From positions 1 through 40,859 of the forward strand of contig JAHDNZ010000019.1 of NCBI GenBank assembly GCA_018435125.1: a stretch of 40,859 bases of DNA. Reading direction: 5' to 3'. Of the stretch, positions 1 to 8,940 are shown piece by piece (the stretch's first letter is position 1; each line of letters opens with the position of its first letter). Position numbers and translations under genes: made by a program. This DNA comes from Bacillota bacterium. Lineage in GTDB: Bacteria > Bacillota > DTU065. The notes beneath the pieces were generated by a model, which was not told the origin of the DNA, did no database searches, and was given only the letters and a program-made list of their open reading frames with translations.

Positions 1-128
1 ATAAATTTCGCAATTCCATCGGTATCTGTAGAATTTTCCGGCTCCTCGATAGCTATTAATGATAATCCGTTTATTTCTGCAAGTTTTAGTCATATTAGCG
101 AAAATATTTTTCCATTTCCATTCCAATA
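1..128 (-). pseudogene. Remnant of a predicted AAA-type (AAA_21-like) ATPase, cut by window edge
   Basis: Reading the minus strand in one frame from about 128 to the window edge gives a fragment containing LSLIAIEEPENS, which resembles the Walker B region of RecF/SMC-like predicted ATPases (usually EEPENGLHP or similar). The upstream part NGNGKIFSLI is separated from LKLAEINGLS by an in-frame TGA, and a TAG lies a few codons further upstream, so no intact reading frame exists in the window. The expected HPRLL-type continuation is not obvious after EPENS. I read this as a decayed gene end or internal fragment; it is short and the match is from memory of the motif only. Confidence 0.4.
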
Positions 129-181
129 GACAAAATACTACTTCCTAGTACCTAGATTTAGGTTTCAAAAATACTGAATAG

Positions 182-219
182 AAAAAGGACTGCTACACAG
201 TTAGTTTGTTGTGTAACAG
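182..219 (-). terminator. Stem-loop terminator-like, minus strand
   Basis: The minus strand has a 10-bp stem (arms 210-219 and 190-199, one G-U pair), a 10-base loop and then TCCTTTTTC (182-189). It lies beyond the terminator of the PEGA gene and in front of the ATPase remnant, so its original gene is not in the window. Such CTGTTACACA hairpins remind me of those at the 3' ends of insertion-sequence transposases, but that is inference. Confidence 0.55.
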
Positions 220-324
220 CCTAGCATAATAGCAGATCGAAAAAAGACCACGGATTCAATTTCTTGAAAAAATTATGCCTTAATTTACACTGACCTTCTA
301 AATTTCCAAGAATAAGTTTTGAAT

Positions 325-347
325 AAAAAAAGGGAGTCTCGCTCCCT
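325..347 (-). terminator. Rho-independent terminator after the PEGA gene
   Basis: Minus-strand stem AGGGAG/CTCCCT (342-347 with 331-336), five-base loop, followed by a run of seven T on the transcribed sense (325-331). It sits 42 bases past the stop of the PEGA-repeat gene. Confidence 0.75.
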
Positions 348-389
348 ACTTTATTAGTAGTTTTGCGTTCCTCCCTTCTTGTCTTAAAA

Positions 390-2654
390 TCAGAAGGTTA
401 AACCTATCGCTATTCTTCCTTCAATATTACTGATAGGACTTGAGCCAAGCTTAGCTCCGAAAATCAAATTGGAAATTCCTGTTTTAATATGGCATTCCGC
501 TTCCCAATAGGGACGTAAGAGTCTTTGATAACTTGCTCCTAATCTAGCGTTAAAGACAAATACCTCTGGGTTAATTACCCGATAGACCAATCCAGCACCT
601 GCTTCGCCAAAACTATCACCTTTAGGATGCACGCGGTATCTGGCAAAGCTAAAGATGCCAAGACCACTTCCAAAGTAATAGTCACTGCCAGCCAAGAAAG
701 AGTTGTAATAAGCATACTCGCCATAACCACCGCCAAAGTCGCCACCATAATTAGCTAGCTCGGCTTTACAAGTTAGGTTTTTAGAAATCGGAAAGCTGGT
801 ATTTAACCCTACTACTAATGGCGTAGCCTGGAAATCAGCCCCTATAAAACCAACTATTCTCTTTTCGATGTTCTTTAGCTGCCAATAGGGCATCAGTTTG
901 ATGGTTATTTCTTTTCTTTCGCGATCCAAGATCTCCACCTTGGATCTTGAGGCTAGATTACCACTTGATAATTCTAGAGTATACTGGTCCTCAGGTAAAT
1001 CCTCTAGGGTAAGTGGGGTCTTACCTCGATAAATACCATCAAGATAAACCTCAGCCTTTTCAGGTAGCGATTGAACAGTTAAGGTGCCAATTTTACGTTC
1101 TAGTGTTTCTTCAACTACCAGACGTTCATTGCTATAGATATTAATATTTTTAACTACACTGCGATACCCATCTTTAGAGATCTCTACTGTAATAAGACCC
1201 GGACCGGCTTCGGAATAGGTAAACGGTGTTTTACCCACTTCTTTGCCATCTACCTTGATCGTTGCTCTCGCCGGTTCGGAATAAAAAGTAATGGTGCCGG
1301 GCGGTAGTTGCAGCGTAGCTTTTACTAACTCTTTTTTTCCTGAAGTAAAAAGTAATCTCTCATTCCAGTCTCTCCAGCCAGGTTTACTCATTTTTACATC
1401 ATGATAACCCGGTTCCACAAAGAAAGGCCCATACGGCGAATTGGCAACAAAACTGCCATCAATATAAACCATAGCTCCAGTAGGGTCGGATTCAAAATAG
1501 AGTTCAGCTGGTGAGCCGGTAACATGGAAAAAGACTGTTGAACTTAAACCCGGTGAAATCCAAACCGACTGCTCCTGGTTAGGATAACCGGGTACAGCTA
1601 GTTCTAAGCGGTAAAAACCCTTAGGAAGATCCAAAATCAAAGGGGTTTTACCTTGTTTAACATTATTTACATAACAATCGCCCTGGACATTGGAGTTAAT
1701 CTGAAGTCTACCAAGCTTCTCAGGTAAAACAGGTGTGATTTTGTTTACAGTATCGGCCTTTACCTTGACTTTTTCGATTAAGTCTTCATGAAGTGGCTCC
1801 TTGAAAACAAGTTTGTATGTTCCTTCCGGTACACTTCTTATCGTTAAGGGAGTCTTACCGATTAAAAAATCATCAATAAATACAGTAGCTCCTCTGGGAA
1901 TAGAATCGATCTCTAGGGTTCCATATCCAGCAACTATCTGCCTGCTCACAAAATCTCCTATCTTAATACGTAAATAAGAATCTTCTTTAATTATTTTGGC
2001 AGTCGCACGATTGCCATTGACTGAGGTAACTTCTATTTCGCCCACCCTTACCAAAGGAGAACGAGTATACTTAACAAAAGCTGGATTAGGTTCTTCCTTT
2101 CGGTAGACATTAAAAACCTGTCCTTTAAATATCCCTATCCCGCCACCACTTAATAGTTCAACAGTTAATCCGCTTACCATGGTAATTTTATGTTCGGTAG
2201 TTAGTGCAACATTCAATCTTTGTAAAAGTCCATTAGCCAGGTTCTTATCGATTGTTAAGGGGTTACCTGCTAAAACATACTCTAAACTCTGTCCACTTTT
2301 TAAATTATAAAAGCGAATCGCAGTTTGGTAGCTCGCCCCGGCAGGTTTAATTTCACCTATTATAACCGCATCTACCTTGTTAACTGCCAGTACTTCTCCG
2401 GGATATTTTTCTAAAAACGCTTTTCTGTCACCGATTAAAGTATCTACTTCACCACTGGTTAAAACCTTAAAATCTTTTTGGTTATTAAAAGTTTTATATA
2501 AAGTTCCACTGATCTTTTCTGCTGCCACCCACTGATCAGAAGTATAAGGTTTAACGCCAATTATAGCTACCTCGATAGCTGTTGCTGCCAAACTTAGCAT
2601 AAATACCAGAGAGATACCTGTTAGATATTTTTTTAATATGCTACTCTTTGTCAT
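390..2654 (-). CDS. Secreted five-PEGA-repeat protein with C-terminal beta-barrel-like domain
   Basis: 754 residues with a signal peptide (about 1-26, ending AATA). Residues 27-240 form a domain recalling CsgG/FlgT-type envelope proteins: an N-terminal alpha/beta part, then a small beta domain with GIGIFKGQVFNVYR and IKIGDFV. Five PEGA repeats follow at about 245-311, 315-380, 383-450, 453-518 and 523-587; repeats 1, 2, 4 and 5 show the GKTPL/GKTPF turn and repeat 3 has lost it (ANSPYGPF). Residues 595-754 are rich in alternating Gly/aromatic strands and end in GLTF, like an outer-membrane beta-barrel with a terminal Phe. The ATG is preceded by GGGAGGGGTGA. It is last in a run with 2740-3861 and 3906-4127. 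Inferred role: a periplasmic spacer or wall-binding chain attached to an outer-membrane anchor. Function not established. Confidence 0.85.
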   Translation of the reverse strand: MTKSSILKKYLTGISLVFMLSLAATAIEVAIIGVKPYTSDQWVAAEKISGTLYKTFNNQKDFKVLTSGEVDTLIGDRKAFLEKYPGEVLAVNKVDAVIIGEIKPAGASYQTAIRFYNLKSGQSLEYVLAGNPLTIDKNLANGLLQRLNVALTTEHKITMVSGLTVELLSGGGIGIFKGQVFNVYRKEEPNPAFVKYTRSPLVRVGEIEVTSVNGNRATAKIIKEDSYLRIKIGDFVSRQIVAGYGTLEIDSIPRGATVFIDDFLIGKTPLTIRSVPEGTYKLVFKEPLHEDLIEKVKVKADTVNKITPVLPEKLGRLQINSNVQGDCYVNNVKQGKTPLILDLPKGFYRLELAVPGYPNQEQSVWISPGLSSTVFFHVTGSPAELYFESDPTGAMVYIDGSFVANSPYGPFFVEPGYHDVKMSKPGWRDWNERLLFTSGKKELVKATLQLPPGTITFYSEPARATIKVDGKEVGKTPFTYSEAGPGLITVEISKDGYRSVVKNINIYSNERLVVEETLERKIGTLTVQSLPEKAEVYLDGIYRGKTPLTLEDLPEDQYTLELSSGNLASRSKVEILDRERKEITIKLMPYWQLKNIEKRIVGFIGADFQATPLVVGLNTSFPISKNLTCKAELANYGGDFGGGYGEYAYYNSFLAGSDYYFGSGLGIFSFARYRVHPKGDSFGEAGAGLVYRVINPEVFVFNARLGASYQRLLRPYWEAECHIKTGISNLIFGAKLGSSPISNIEGRIAIGLTF

Positions 2655-2739
2655 CTTTTATCACCCCTCCCAAAGATTTTTTATTGTTATTAGCAATTAA
2701 AGAATTATTCTTCATACCACATTTGGACTCCCTAATATC

Positions 2740-3861
2740 CTAAACGTTACAGTTTTTTTTGCTATCCTCTTCCAAGATATCCATTATAGCGTAGCTTAGA
2801 ATACCGGCTAAAGTAGCAACTTTACGAAATGTTGTGGTTACAGGAGTTTTATTGGGATCAGCTTCCTTTTTTTCTGGTGGTTGGAAATATTCTACTCCCT
2901 GATCTAAAACCTCGTTAACAATCTCTCTCAGTTGTAAAAGAGCATAGTGACGAGCTTTTTCTAGACGGCGTTCTTTAATTAATGCCAGTAAAACTTCAGG
3001 ACAACGGTTCCAGGATACAGCCCACCAAACAGGCTCAACTTCTTTTAGTGGCAAATCTTTTTCAATACATTCTAAGACTTTTAGCATACCTTGTTCTAGG
3101 ACCTGACTAAATTCTGTAGCTAAAATACTGTCTTTGAGCCCAGAAAGAATATCATGGCCAAAAGCTACAATAGTAGCTTGATAGCCTAAGCTATTGCCAA
3201 CACTAATGCTCCCGTCAAAATACTCGGCATAAGGCCACCAGTTATTTGAGTGCACACCAAACCTGGCGATTAAGTGTTTGGCTACATCGGCTGCTAAATC
3301 ATGGTAAATAATATCATTAGTCACTTGGTAGGTACGCATTAGGGCTGCTCCTGCATAGGCATCACCATTTAAAACATCATGTTCTTTGGCATCCAATCTT
3401 TTATAATAGACACCAGCTACAGAAGGATGCTGCATTTGCAAGAGAAATTTAGCTGTTCCAATTAAAATATCCTTAGCTTCATCAGCTTTAGCATAGTGAT
3501 AAAGATAATAAAGTGCATCTGCTGCCGCACCTATTTCAGCGATATCTTTGGTTTGTTCTTTACCTCGGATAATATAAAATGGCTGTCCTAATGCCCCATC
3601 GGAGTGTTGCCTTTTAAGTGCCTTCTTTACTAAACACTTGGAGATTAACTGATAATTAGGAGAACCCTCAAAGACAAACTCTGCACAAAAAAGAGCAAGC
3701 GCTGCTTCTAGTGTAGTACAAGCACTAGCCATCTCCCCTAGTTCGCTATCTATTATATCGAAACTGTTTTGAGAAGTAACTATTTGCTTATTAAAATAGG
3801 GACAAAAAACCTTAAACAATTCACTTGCTAAACTCTTAATTTCATTGTTAAATAAGTCCAT
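2740..3861 (-). CDS. Hypothetical protein, alpha/alpha-toroid-like
   Basis: 373 residues, no signal peptide and no membrane segment. The sequence is helix-rich with repeated aromatic/acidic loops (FYIIRGKEQ, VLNGDAYAGAALMR, NNWWPYAEYFDGS, VEPVWWAVSWNRCPE), a pattern typical of six-hairpin glycosidase or epimerase-like (alpha/alpha) toroids. I do not recognise the family and see no certain catalytic pair. It starts 44 bases after the small membrane protein gene and ends 85 bases before the PEGA gene, all on the minus strand, so the three are probably co-transcribed. The ribosome-binding site is weak (AAAGGGTTGGTG about 8 bases before ATG). A cytoplasmic carbohydrate-active or binding role is possible but is inference only. 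Confidence 0.7.
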   Translation of the reverse strand: MDLFNNEIKSLASELFKVFCPYFNKQIVTSQNSFDIIDSELGEMASACTTLEAALALFCAEFVFEGSPNYQLISKCLVKKALKRQHSDGALGQPFYIIRGKEQTKDIAEIGAAADALYYLYHYAKADEAKDILIGTAKFLLQMQHPSVAGVYYKRLDAKEHDVLNGDAYAGAALMRTYQVTNDIIYHDLAADVAKHLIARFGVHSNNWWPYAEYFDGSISVGNSLGYQATIVAFGHDILSGLKDSILATEFSQVLEQGMLKVLECIEKDLPLKEVEPVWWAVSWNRCPEVLLALIKERRLEKARHYALLQLREIVNEVLDQGVEYFQPPEKKEADPNKTPVTTTFRKVATLAGILSYAIMDILEEDSKKNCNV

Positions 3862-3905
3862 TATTTTTCACCAACCCTTTTTAATTTCAGTTAAAATTAC
3901 AACTT

Positions 3906-4127
3906 TTAGCGATAACGTCTGTAAAATCTGTAATACGAATATGGTAGATAGGTGACAATAGTCAAAGCCAAAAGAACACTGCACCAACTAGGAATTCGCA
4001 AAAAAGAGAGTAGATAACCAGTTACGATCACTATGGCAGCTTGAAACAGAAGCGGTTTAGTGATATTAAAACTGTATTTAGCTTTTCTTTTCTTGCGCTT
4101 CCAATTATTAAAATCAATAACCTTCAT
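3906..4127 (-). CDS. Small two-TM membrane protein, function unknown
   Basis: 73 residues if started at the ATG at 4127, which has AAGGAG eight bases upstream; a GTG three codons earlier is too close to that site. The N-terminus is basic (NWKRKKRKAKYS), followed by two hydrophobic segments (about LLFQAAIVIVTGYLLSFL and WCSVLLALTIVTYLPYSYY) and a basic tail YRFYRRYR. The charge pattern places both ends in the cytoplasm. It is the first gene of the minus-strand group leading to the toroid-like and PEGA proteins. No family recognised. Confidence 0.65.
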   Translation of the reverse strand: MKVIDFNNWKRKKRKAKYSFNITKPLLFQAAIVIVTGYLLSFLRIPSWCSVLLALTIVTYLPYSYYRFYRRYR

Positions 4128-4564
4128 TGGCCTCACTCCTTAGAAGGTTTTTACTTAAAATAAACAGGTTTCTTATTACCGTTGTTCTAGTCAGGATGAT
4201 ATTTCCCTGCCAAATAGACACTCAATACTTAACTATTCACCTTAAGTCCAATTTATTTGCTACGCCATTTATTAATTTTGCCAGTAAACCGTGTTTAGCT
4301 AAGGTTTATTACACTCAAAGGACCTATTATCTACCTGTAGCAGTATTATTAATCCGAGCTTAATGCTTTTTTTCATTATTGTTTAGAAAACCTTTTAACT
4401 CCAGACTGGTAAACTTCCCCTAAAAAGGCCTTTTAAGAAACCTTTTCTTTACTGAAAAGGTAGGATATGATGGGGGTATCTAGACACTTAAAATCAGAAT
4501 CAAATTTTAGGGGTTATTTTTGAGTTTATCTTAGAAAACCATCTATCTTACACGAGGTGATGAT
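4128..4564. other. Divergent intergenic region with a perfect inverted repeat
   Basis: A gap of 437 bases between the divergent small membrane protein and ABC ATPase genes. It should hold both promoters, though no convincing -35/-10 pair was found. It contains a perfect 8-bp inverted repeat (ACCTTTTC at 4440-4447, GAAAAGGT at 4454-4461) next to a 12-bp palindrome AAAAGGCCTTTT (4423-4434), a cluster that could be an operator. An open frame on the plus strand (4127-4363) has no ribosome site and no recognisable protein. Confidence 0.4.
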
Positions 4565-5230
4565 TTGGATATGAAAATAATGCGTGCCATCGAACTTGGT
4601 AAAACTTACCGCGATGGTGAAAAAGAAACAGAAGTATTGCGACAAATAAATCTAGAAATTGAAGAAGGCGAGTTTGTCACCATAGCTGGTCCATCGGGTT
4701 CTGGAAAAAGCACTTTGCTTGGCCTTTTGGCCGGGCTTGATAAACCAACTACCGGTCAGGTGTTTATTGGTGAAAACGAAATAACTTCATTGAATGAGAA
4801 CCTTCTGGCTAAAATCCGCGGTAAAATGCTCGGTTTTGTTTTCCAGTCATTTAATCTAATTCCCACACTTAACACTTTAGAAAATATCGAATTACCATTG
4901 TTTTTAAACAAGATCCATGATGTTAATAGAGCTAAGGAGCTTATCGATCTAGTTGGTTTATCCCATCGCAGTAAACATTACCCCAACCAGCTTTCAGGTG
5001 GCGAGCAACAAAGAGTTGCTATAGCCAGAGCTTTAGTCTGTGACCCTCCCATTATTCTGGCCGACGAACCTACCGGAAACCTAGATAGCAGAAATAGTAA
5101 GACGGTAATCGATCTTTTAGTAAATCTTTCCGCAGAGAAAAGCAAAACTGTCATTGTTGTAACCCATGATCTCGACTTTGCTCAAAAAGCAAAGCGAGTT
5201 ATCCATATTAATGACGGACGGATTCAATAG
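4565..5230 (+). CDS. ABC transporter ATP-binding protein, MacB/LolD-type
   Basis: About 221 residues, the usual length for this family. Walker A is GPSGSGKST (about 39-47), the Q-loop is [10 protein letters not shown], the signature is [15 protein letters not shown], Walker B is [12 protein letters not shown] and the switch His is in VVTHD. Such ATPases power FtsX-like permeases that move lipoproteins, peptides or drugs across or out of the inner membrane rather than importing solutes. GAGGTG at 4554-4559 fits a TTG start at 4565; an ATG two codons later (4571) is the alternative. The permease gene follows after 10 bases, with its ribosome site between the two. No periplasmic adaptor gene (MacA) is next to it. 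Confidence 0.93.
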   Translation: MDMKIMRAIELGKTYRDGEKETEVLRQINLEIEEGEFVTIAGPSGSGKSTLLGLLAGLDKPTTGQVFIGENEITSLNENLLAKIRGKMLGFVFQSFNLIPTLNTLENIELPLFLNKIHDVNRAKELIDLVGLSHRSKHYPNQLSGGEQQRVAIARALVCDPPIILADEPTGNLDSRNSKTVIDLLVNLSAEKSKTVIVVTHDLDFAQKAKRVIHINDGRIQ

Positions 5231-5240
5231 GAGGGTAACT

Positions 5241-7754
5241 ATGCATCTTTTTACCTTTGCCCTGAAAACTTTACCTCAAGAACTAAAAGGCGCTTGGCAA
5301 AGATCACTTTTGATTATACTTTGTCTAGCTGTAGGAATTGCCTCCATCTCAGCTGTTAAGATCTATACCGACTCCGGATTATTGTATTTTACCAGTAATA
5401 TCAAAGACTATTTCGGTGCCGATATTATTATCTCTCTACCGGAAAAATGCACTCAAAGCCAAGAAGAGTTTCTTCTCAGTCAAGACCTTGGGATTCTTAC
5501 CATCGTAGAAAACCACAGTCAGATTGCTTTTAACCCGTTTAACAAGCAAAACAATATGCCAGTTCAAGTCACTGTAATTGACCCCGACATTTATCCTTTG
5601 TATGGATCCTTAAAACTATTAGATGGTAGTTCACCTGCAGCACTACTCCAGGAAAAGCAGTCGGCTGTTGTGTCAGCTTCCCTCTTTGAACAGCTCCAGC
5701 TTAAACAAGATGGTCTTGTAATTGTTGGCAACACTCCCTATATTATTCGGGGTATTTTAGAGAGCAAAGCAGTTCCCGATGGCTTTATGGGACGAATCTA
5801 TACAGCAACAAAACCTGGGCTTTTGGGAGGCTCTTTCTCTACAAGCCAAGCCTATCTTAAGCTTAATCCTGATCTAAAACTTAATACCGCCAAAGAGAAA
5901 ATTACAACCATCTTTGAAAACGAACATATCTCTTCTTATGATGAAGTTAACGCTCATATCAACAAGTCTACCAGAATTTTAAGTAGTGTCGCTCTGATTG
6001 CTTCCCTAGCTTCTTTGCTACTTGGAGGTTTAGGAATAGCTAATGCAGCTTCAGTCATTGCTCGCCAAAAACTTAAACAAAGTGCGCTTATGAAATGCCT
6101 CGGAGGCAACACAGCTCAGATTGTTTTTATTATTGTGCTACAGATAACTTTTATAGCCTTTATAGGAATCTTAATGGGTTTTTTCCTTGGCTGGGCGCTT
6201 ACGGGTGTTTTTCCGTCTTTATTTAAAGATATCATTGCGGTTAATATCCCCATTCAACCGAATTTGGAAATCTTTGGGCAAATAGCTATTATGGGATTAC
6301 TGGTGACTATCTTCTTTGCTTTGCTTCCGGTGGTAAAGTTTACCCGCGTCAGACCTTTGGCAGTCTATAGAGATGACAACCCAGAAAAATTACTGCCAAA
6401 AAGCTCCAAACTGGTTACTAGTTTGGTTGTTTTGGGATTAACCTTAATTATGGGACTTTTTATCGGGGTAATTATTGATTTCCCTCTGGTTGGGGTTGGC
6501 TTTGCTATCGGTACTTTATTCTTTACGGCTCTTATCCACTTGGTAATAAATTTAATTCTCAAATTAATTTTGAAGCTCCCCATTTATGCCACTTCTACCG
6601 CCAAAATGGCCCGCAAAAGTCTAGCCCGACAGTCTGGGCGAGCTTCAGGTGCTGTTTTAGCTCTGGCCTTAGGCATCAGCTCAATTCTTATCATTTCCTT
6701 TATCCAAAAAGATGTTTCAGACTATATGGGTCAACTTCTCAAAGATCAAAAAACACCTAATATAATTGTTCTCCTAGACAGTAAAAGCGGTCCTAGCTCT
6801 ATAGCTGTCGAGGAATATTTGCTTAATGACCAACGCGTCGTTGATATTTCCACACTTAAAATGCTAACAGGTAGTCTCGAGCAGGTTAATCATAGAGCTC
6901 TTAAGACCGAAAATTTGTCTGACCCGCGTTTTGCCATGTTGACCAAAGCTTTTGTCATTGGTGCTGTAGATCCTCTCAATATGCCACTAGAACTTAATTA
7001 CACTGAAGGAGAAAAGCTTACCGCTGATGATGAGATAGTAATGGAAGAATTTATCGCTTCTTCTTTGGGACTTAAACTAGGAGACATTCTACAACTTAAA
7101 ATTGGGGATGAAATGAAAGATCTTAGGCTTGTCGGTTTTTACTCGAATGCTAAAACAGGAGTAAATATCAGTGCAACTAGCTATGCTTCCAATAATGCAC
7201 TAAGTAATCTCAGTTCTTCATTTACCACTGAACTTCTTCTGGCAAGAACCAAGCCAGGGATCTCTGGTAAGGAAGTAATTCAATCCCTACGGGCCAATAT
7301 CGCTAATCTACGTTTTGCTTTTGATATCGGGCAACTCTTTGACATCTTTAACACCATCTTTATAGCTATAACCCGCTTCATGCAGTTTTTGGGAATCTTT
7401 GCCTTAATTGCTGGGCTAATTATACTTGCAGGTACCATGATCCTTAATAAATGGGAAAAGAGAAAGGAAACTGCTCTTATTCGTTGTTTAGGTGGTACAA
7501 CTAAAGATGTTGTTCTTGTACAAATATGGGAAAATGGTATACTAGGAGTACTTTCGGGAATCTTAGGCATTTGGTTTGCTAACAGTATTAGTTGGGCCAT
7601 TGATACTAAAGTATTAAAACTGGAGTTTATTCCTCGGCCTTTGACTAATATCTTTTCTTTCTTGTTAATATTACTTGCAGTATTAACAGTTGGAGCCATT
7701 TCTCTTTGGGATGTTTTAAAAGAACGACCCTTAACTGTACTACGCAATGAATAA
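5241..7754 (+). CDS. FtsX-like ABC permease, large ten-TM type
   Basis: 837 residues from the ATG at 5241, which follows GGAGGGTAACT; a longer open frame reaches back into the ATPase gene but has no ribosome site. TM1 is near 22-42, followed by a large extracytoplasmic domain (about 45-240), three TMs with a cytoplasmic SALMKCLGG segment between the first two, then two more TMs, another TM (ASGAVLALALGISSILI), a second extracytoplasmic domain (about 500-690) and three C-terminal TMs, again with TALIRCLGG after the first. This duplicated FtsX layout matches YbbP/SalY-type permeases. It forms one transporter with the ATPase just upstream. Substrate unknown; lipoprotein or lipid handling would fit a diderm cell, but that is inference. 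Confidence 0.92.
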   Translation: MHLFTFALKTLPQELKGAWQRSLLIILCLAVGIASISAVKIYTDSGLLYFTSNIKDYFGADIIISLPEKCTQSQEEFLLSQDLGILTIVENHSQIAFNPFNKQNNMPVQVTVIDPDIYPLYGSLKLLDGSSPAALLQEKQSAVVSASLFEQLQLKQDGLVIVGNTPYIIRGILESKAVPDGFMGRIYTATKPGLLGGSFSTSQAYLKLNPDLKLNTAKEKITTIFENEHISSYDEVNAHINKSTRILSSVALIASLASLLLGGLGIANAASVIARQKLKQSALMKCLGGNTAQIVFIIVLQITFIAFIGILMGFFLGWALTGVFPSLFKDIIAVNIPIQPNLEIFGQIAIMGLLVTIFFALLPVVKFTRVRPLAVYRDDNPEKLLPKSSKLVTSLVVLGLTLIMGLFIGVIIDFPLVGVGFAIGTLFFTALIHLVINLILKLILKLPIYATSTAKMARKSLARQSGRASGAVLALALGISSILIISFIQKDVSDYMGQLLKDQKTPNIIVLLDSKSGPSSIAVEEYLLNDQRVVDISTLKMLTGSLEQVNHRALKTENLSDPRFAMLTKAFVIGAVDPLNMPLELNYTEGEKLTADDEIVMEEFIASSLGLKLGDILQLKIGDEMKDLRLVGFYSNAKTGVNISATSYASNNALSNLSSSFTTELLLARTKPGISGKEVIQSLRANIANLRFAFDIGQLFDIFNTIFIAITRFMQFLGIFALIAGLIILAGTMILNKWEKRKETALIRCLGGTTKDVVLVQIWENGILGVLSGILGIWFANSISWAIDTKVLKLEFIPRPLTNIFSFLLILLAVLTVGAISLWDVLKERPLTVLRNE

Positions 7755-7784
7755 AGATAATAGTACTTCTTTGGAGGTGTTAAA

Positions 7785-8891
7785 GTGGAAGGACCACGTC
7801 CGGTAAAAAAAGAAGAATTAGCAGATCTAATTAATCTTATTAACTATGTCTTTAGGACTAGCTCAGGTAAAATGCCCGATATGCAGATCTGTTTTCCGCT
7901 TTTTCTTAGTGAAAAAAACCTTGAACACCTACTAATAATGGCTGACAACGGTCAACCGGTCAGTCATACGGGTCTATGGCTAAATGATTTTCAATACTTT
8001 AGCCAAACCATGAAAGTAGGTTATCTGGGTTCTGTTTGTACCGAACCAAACTATAGAGGTATGGGATTGGCAACAACCCTTATGGAAGCTGTTTTAAATC
8101 ACCTGGAAGAAAATGGTGTCGACCTCCTTTTAGTCTCCGGAGGAAGGGGGCTTTACCAGCAAGCGGGTTGTTTAAAAGAAGGCTCGGTAAACTGGTATTC
8201 CATACCCAAACAAGCCCCAGATTGCCGCTTTGATATTACAATTAACCCCCCGGTAGCTCTCATGAACGAGCTCTGGATAAAAGAACCTCTCCATAGCAAA
8301 CGCTCTTTATCTAATTTTGAGGCTTTAGTGGAGGCTGCTGCTTTAGCTCGCTGTATTGATCGAGAATCGAAAGTCTACTTAGCTGGAACTATGGATACTC
8401 CGCTTGCCTATATACAAGCTGTCCATGGCCATGATGGCTCGGTTTTTATTTACGAATGGGCCGGTGAAAGAACAGTCCTTATAGAAATTGCGGCCTTTAT
8501 AGCCAGTTTACCAAACTCCAAAGAAGTGCGTTGGCCTATTCCTTCCTGGGAAAAAGCGCTCCTCAGTTTAATGCCAAAAATTAAAGGAATAGCCAAAGAT
8601 ACCGAGAAACTCTCTGGCACCTATAAGATTGTGCGTTTTGCTTCTTTTATTGATAAAATCAGTAACTATCTTAGTGAAAGATATGGTCTTAGTCCGATAA
8701 AAGGTTGCGATCAAGAAGAGTTTCAGGCCCTTTACTATGAAGATGAAGCTCTTAAACTAAAACCCAAAGATATGCAAAAAATGTTACTAAGTGGTGTTTT
8801 GCCTGCCAATATCCCTCCCAAAATGAAAGAGGCTTTTTTACAAGCCTTACCCTTGCCTTTGCCTTGGCCAATTGGTTTTGATTTTATTTAA
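7785..8891 (+). CDS. GNAT-family N-acetyltransferase with C-terminal extension
   Basis: 368 residues from a GTG start preceded by GGAGGTG at a good distance. The N-terminal 150 residues are a GNAT domain: the strand VGYLGSVCTEPN leads into the acetyl-CoA loop YRGMGLATTLM, followed by GGRGLYQQAG. The remaining 210 residues form a second domain, reminiscent of two-domain acetyltransferases, with no motif I can name. Substrate unknown. It lies 30 bases after the permease gene on the same strand, so it may belong to the same transcript, which ends at the strong hairpin at 8907-8940. Confidence 0.85.
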   Translation: MEGPRPVKKEELADLINLINYVFRTSSGKMPDMQICFPLFLSEKNLEHLLIMADNGQPVSHTGLWLNDFQYFSQTMKVGYLGSVCTEPNYRGMGLATTLMEAVLNHLEENGVDLLLVSGGRGLYQQAGCLKEGSVNWYSIPKQAPDCRFDITINPPVALMNELWIKEPLHSKRSLSNFEALVEAAALARCIDRESKVYLAGTMDTPLAYIQAVHGHDGSVFIYEWAGERTVLIEIAAFIASLPNSKEVRWPIPSWEKALLSLMPKIKGIAKDTEKLSGTYKIVRFASFIDKISNYLSERYGLSPIKGCDQEEFQALYYEDEALKLKPKDMQKMLLSGVLPANIPPKMKEAFLQALPLPLPWPIGFDFI

Positions 8892-8906
8892 ATAAAAAAC
8901 ATAACC

Positions 8907-8940
8907 ATCATAAAAAGGGCTTATTAGCCCTTTTTATGAT
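8907..8940 (+). terminator. Terminator hairpin, 15-bp perfect stem
   Basis: Arms 8907-8921 and 8926-8940 (ATCATAAAAAGGGCT and its exact complement) with a four-base loop. The T run lies inside the 3' arm (AGCCCTTTTTATGAT). It sits 16 bases after the GNAT stop and likely ends the 4565-8891 transcript. Confidence 0.8.

Noticed and set aside
4127-4363. 78-residue plus-strand open frame opposite the start of the small membrane protein gene
   Set aside because: No ribosome site, no family, odd composition; overlaps the region where divergent promoters must lie.
4520-4549. TTGAGT and TATCTT, 18 bases apart, as promoter for the ABC operon
   Set aside because: The start point would fall on the ribosome site (4554-4559), leaving no leader.
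7280-7747. 155-residue minus-strand frame inside the permease gene
   Set aside because: Basic, low-complexity translation typical of the antisense of a membrane protein gene; no ribosome site.
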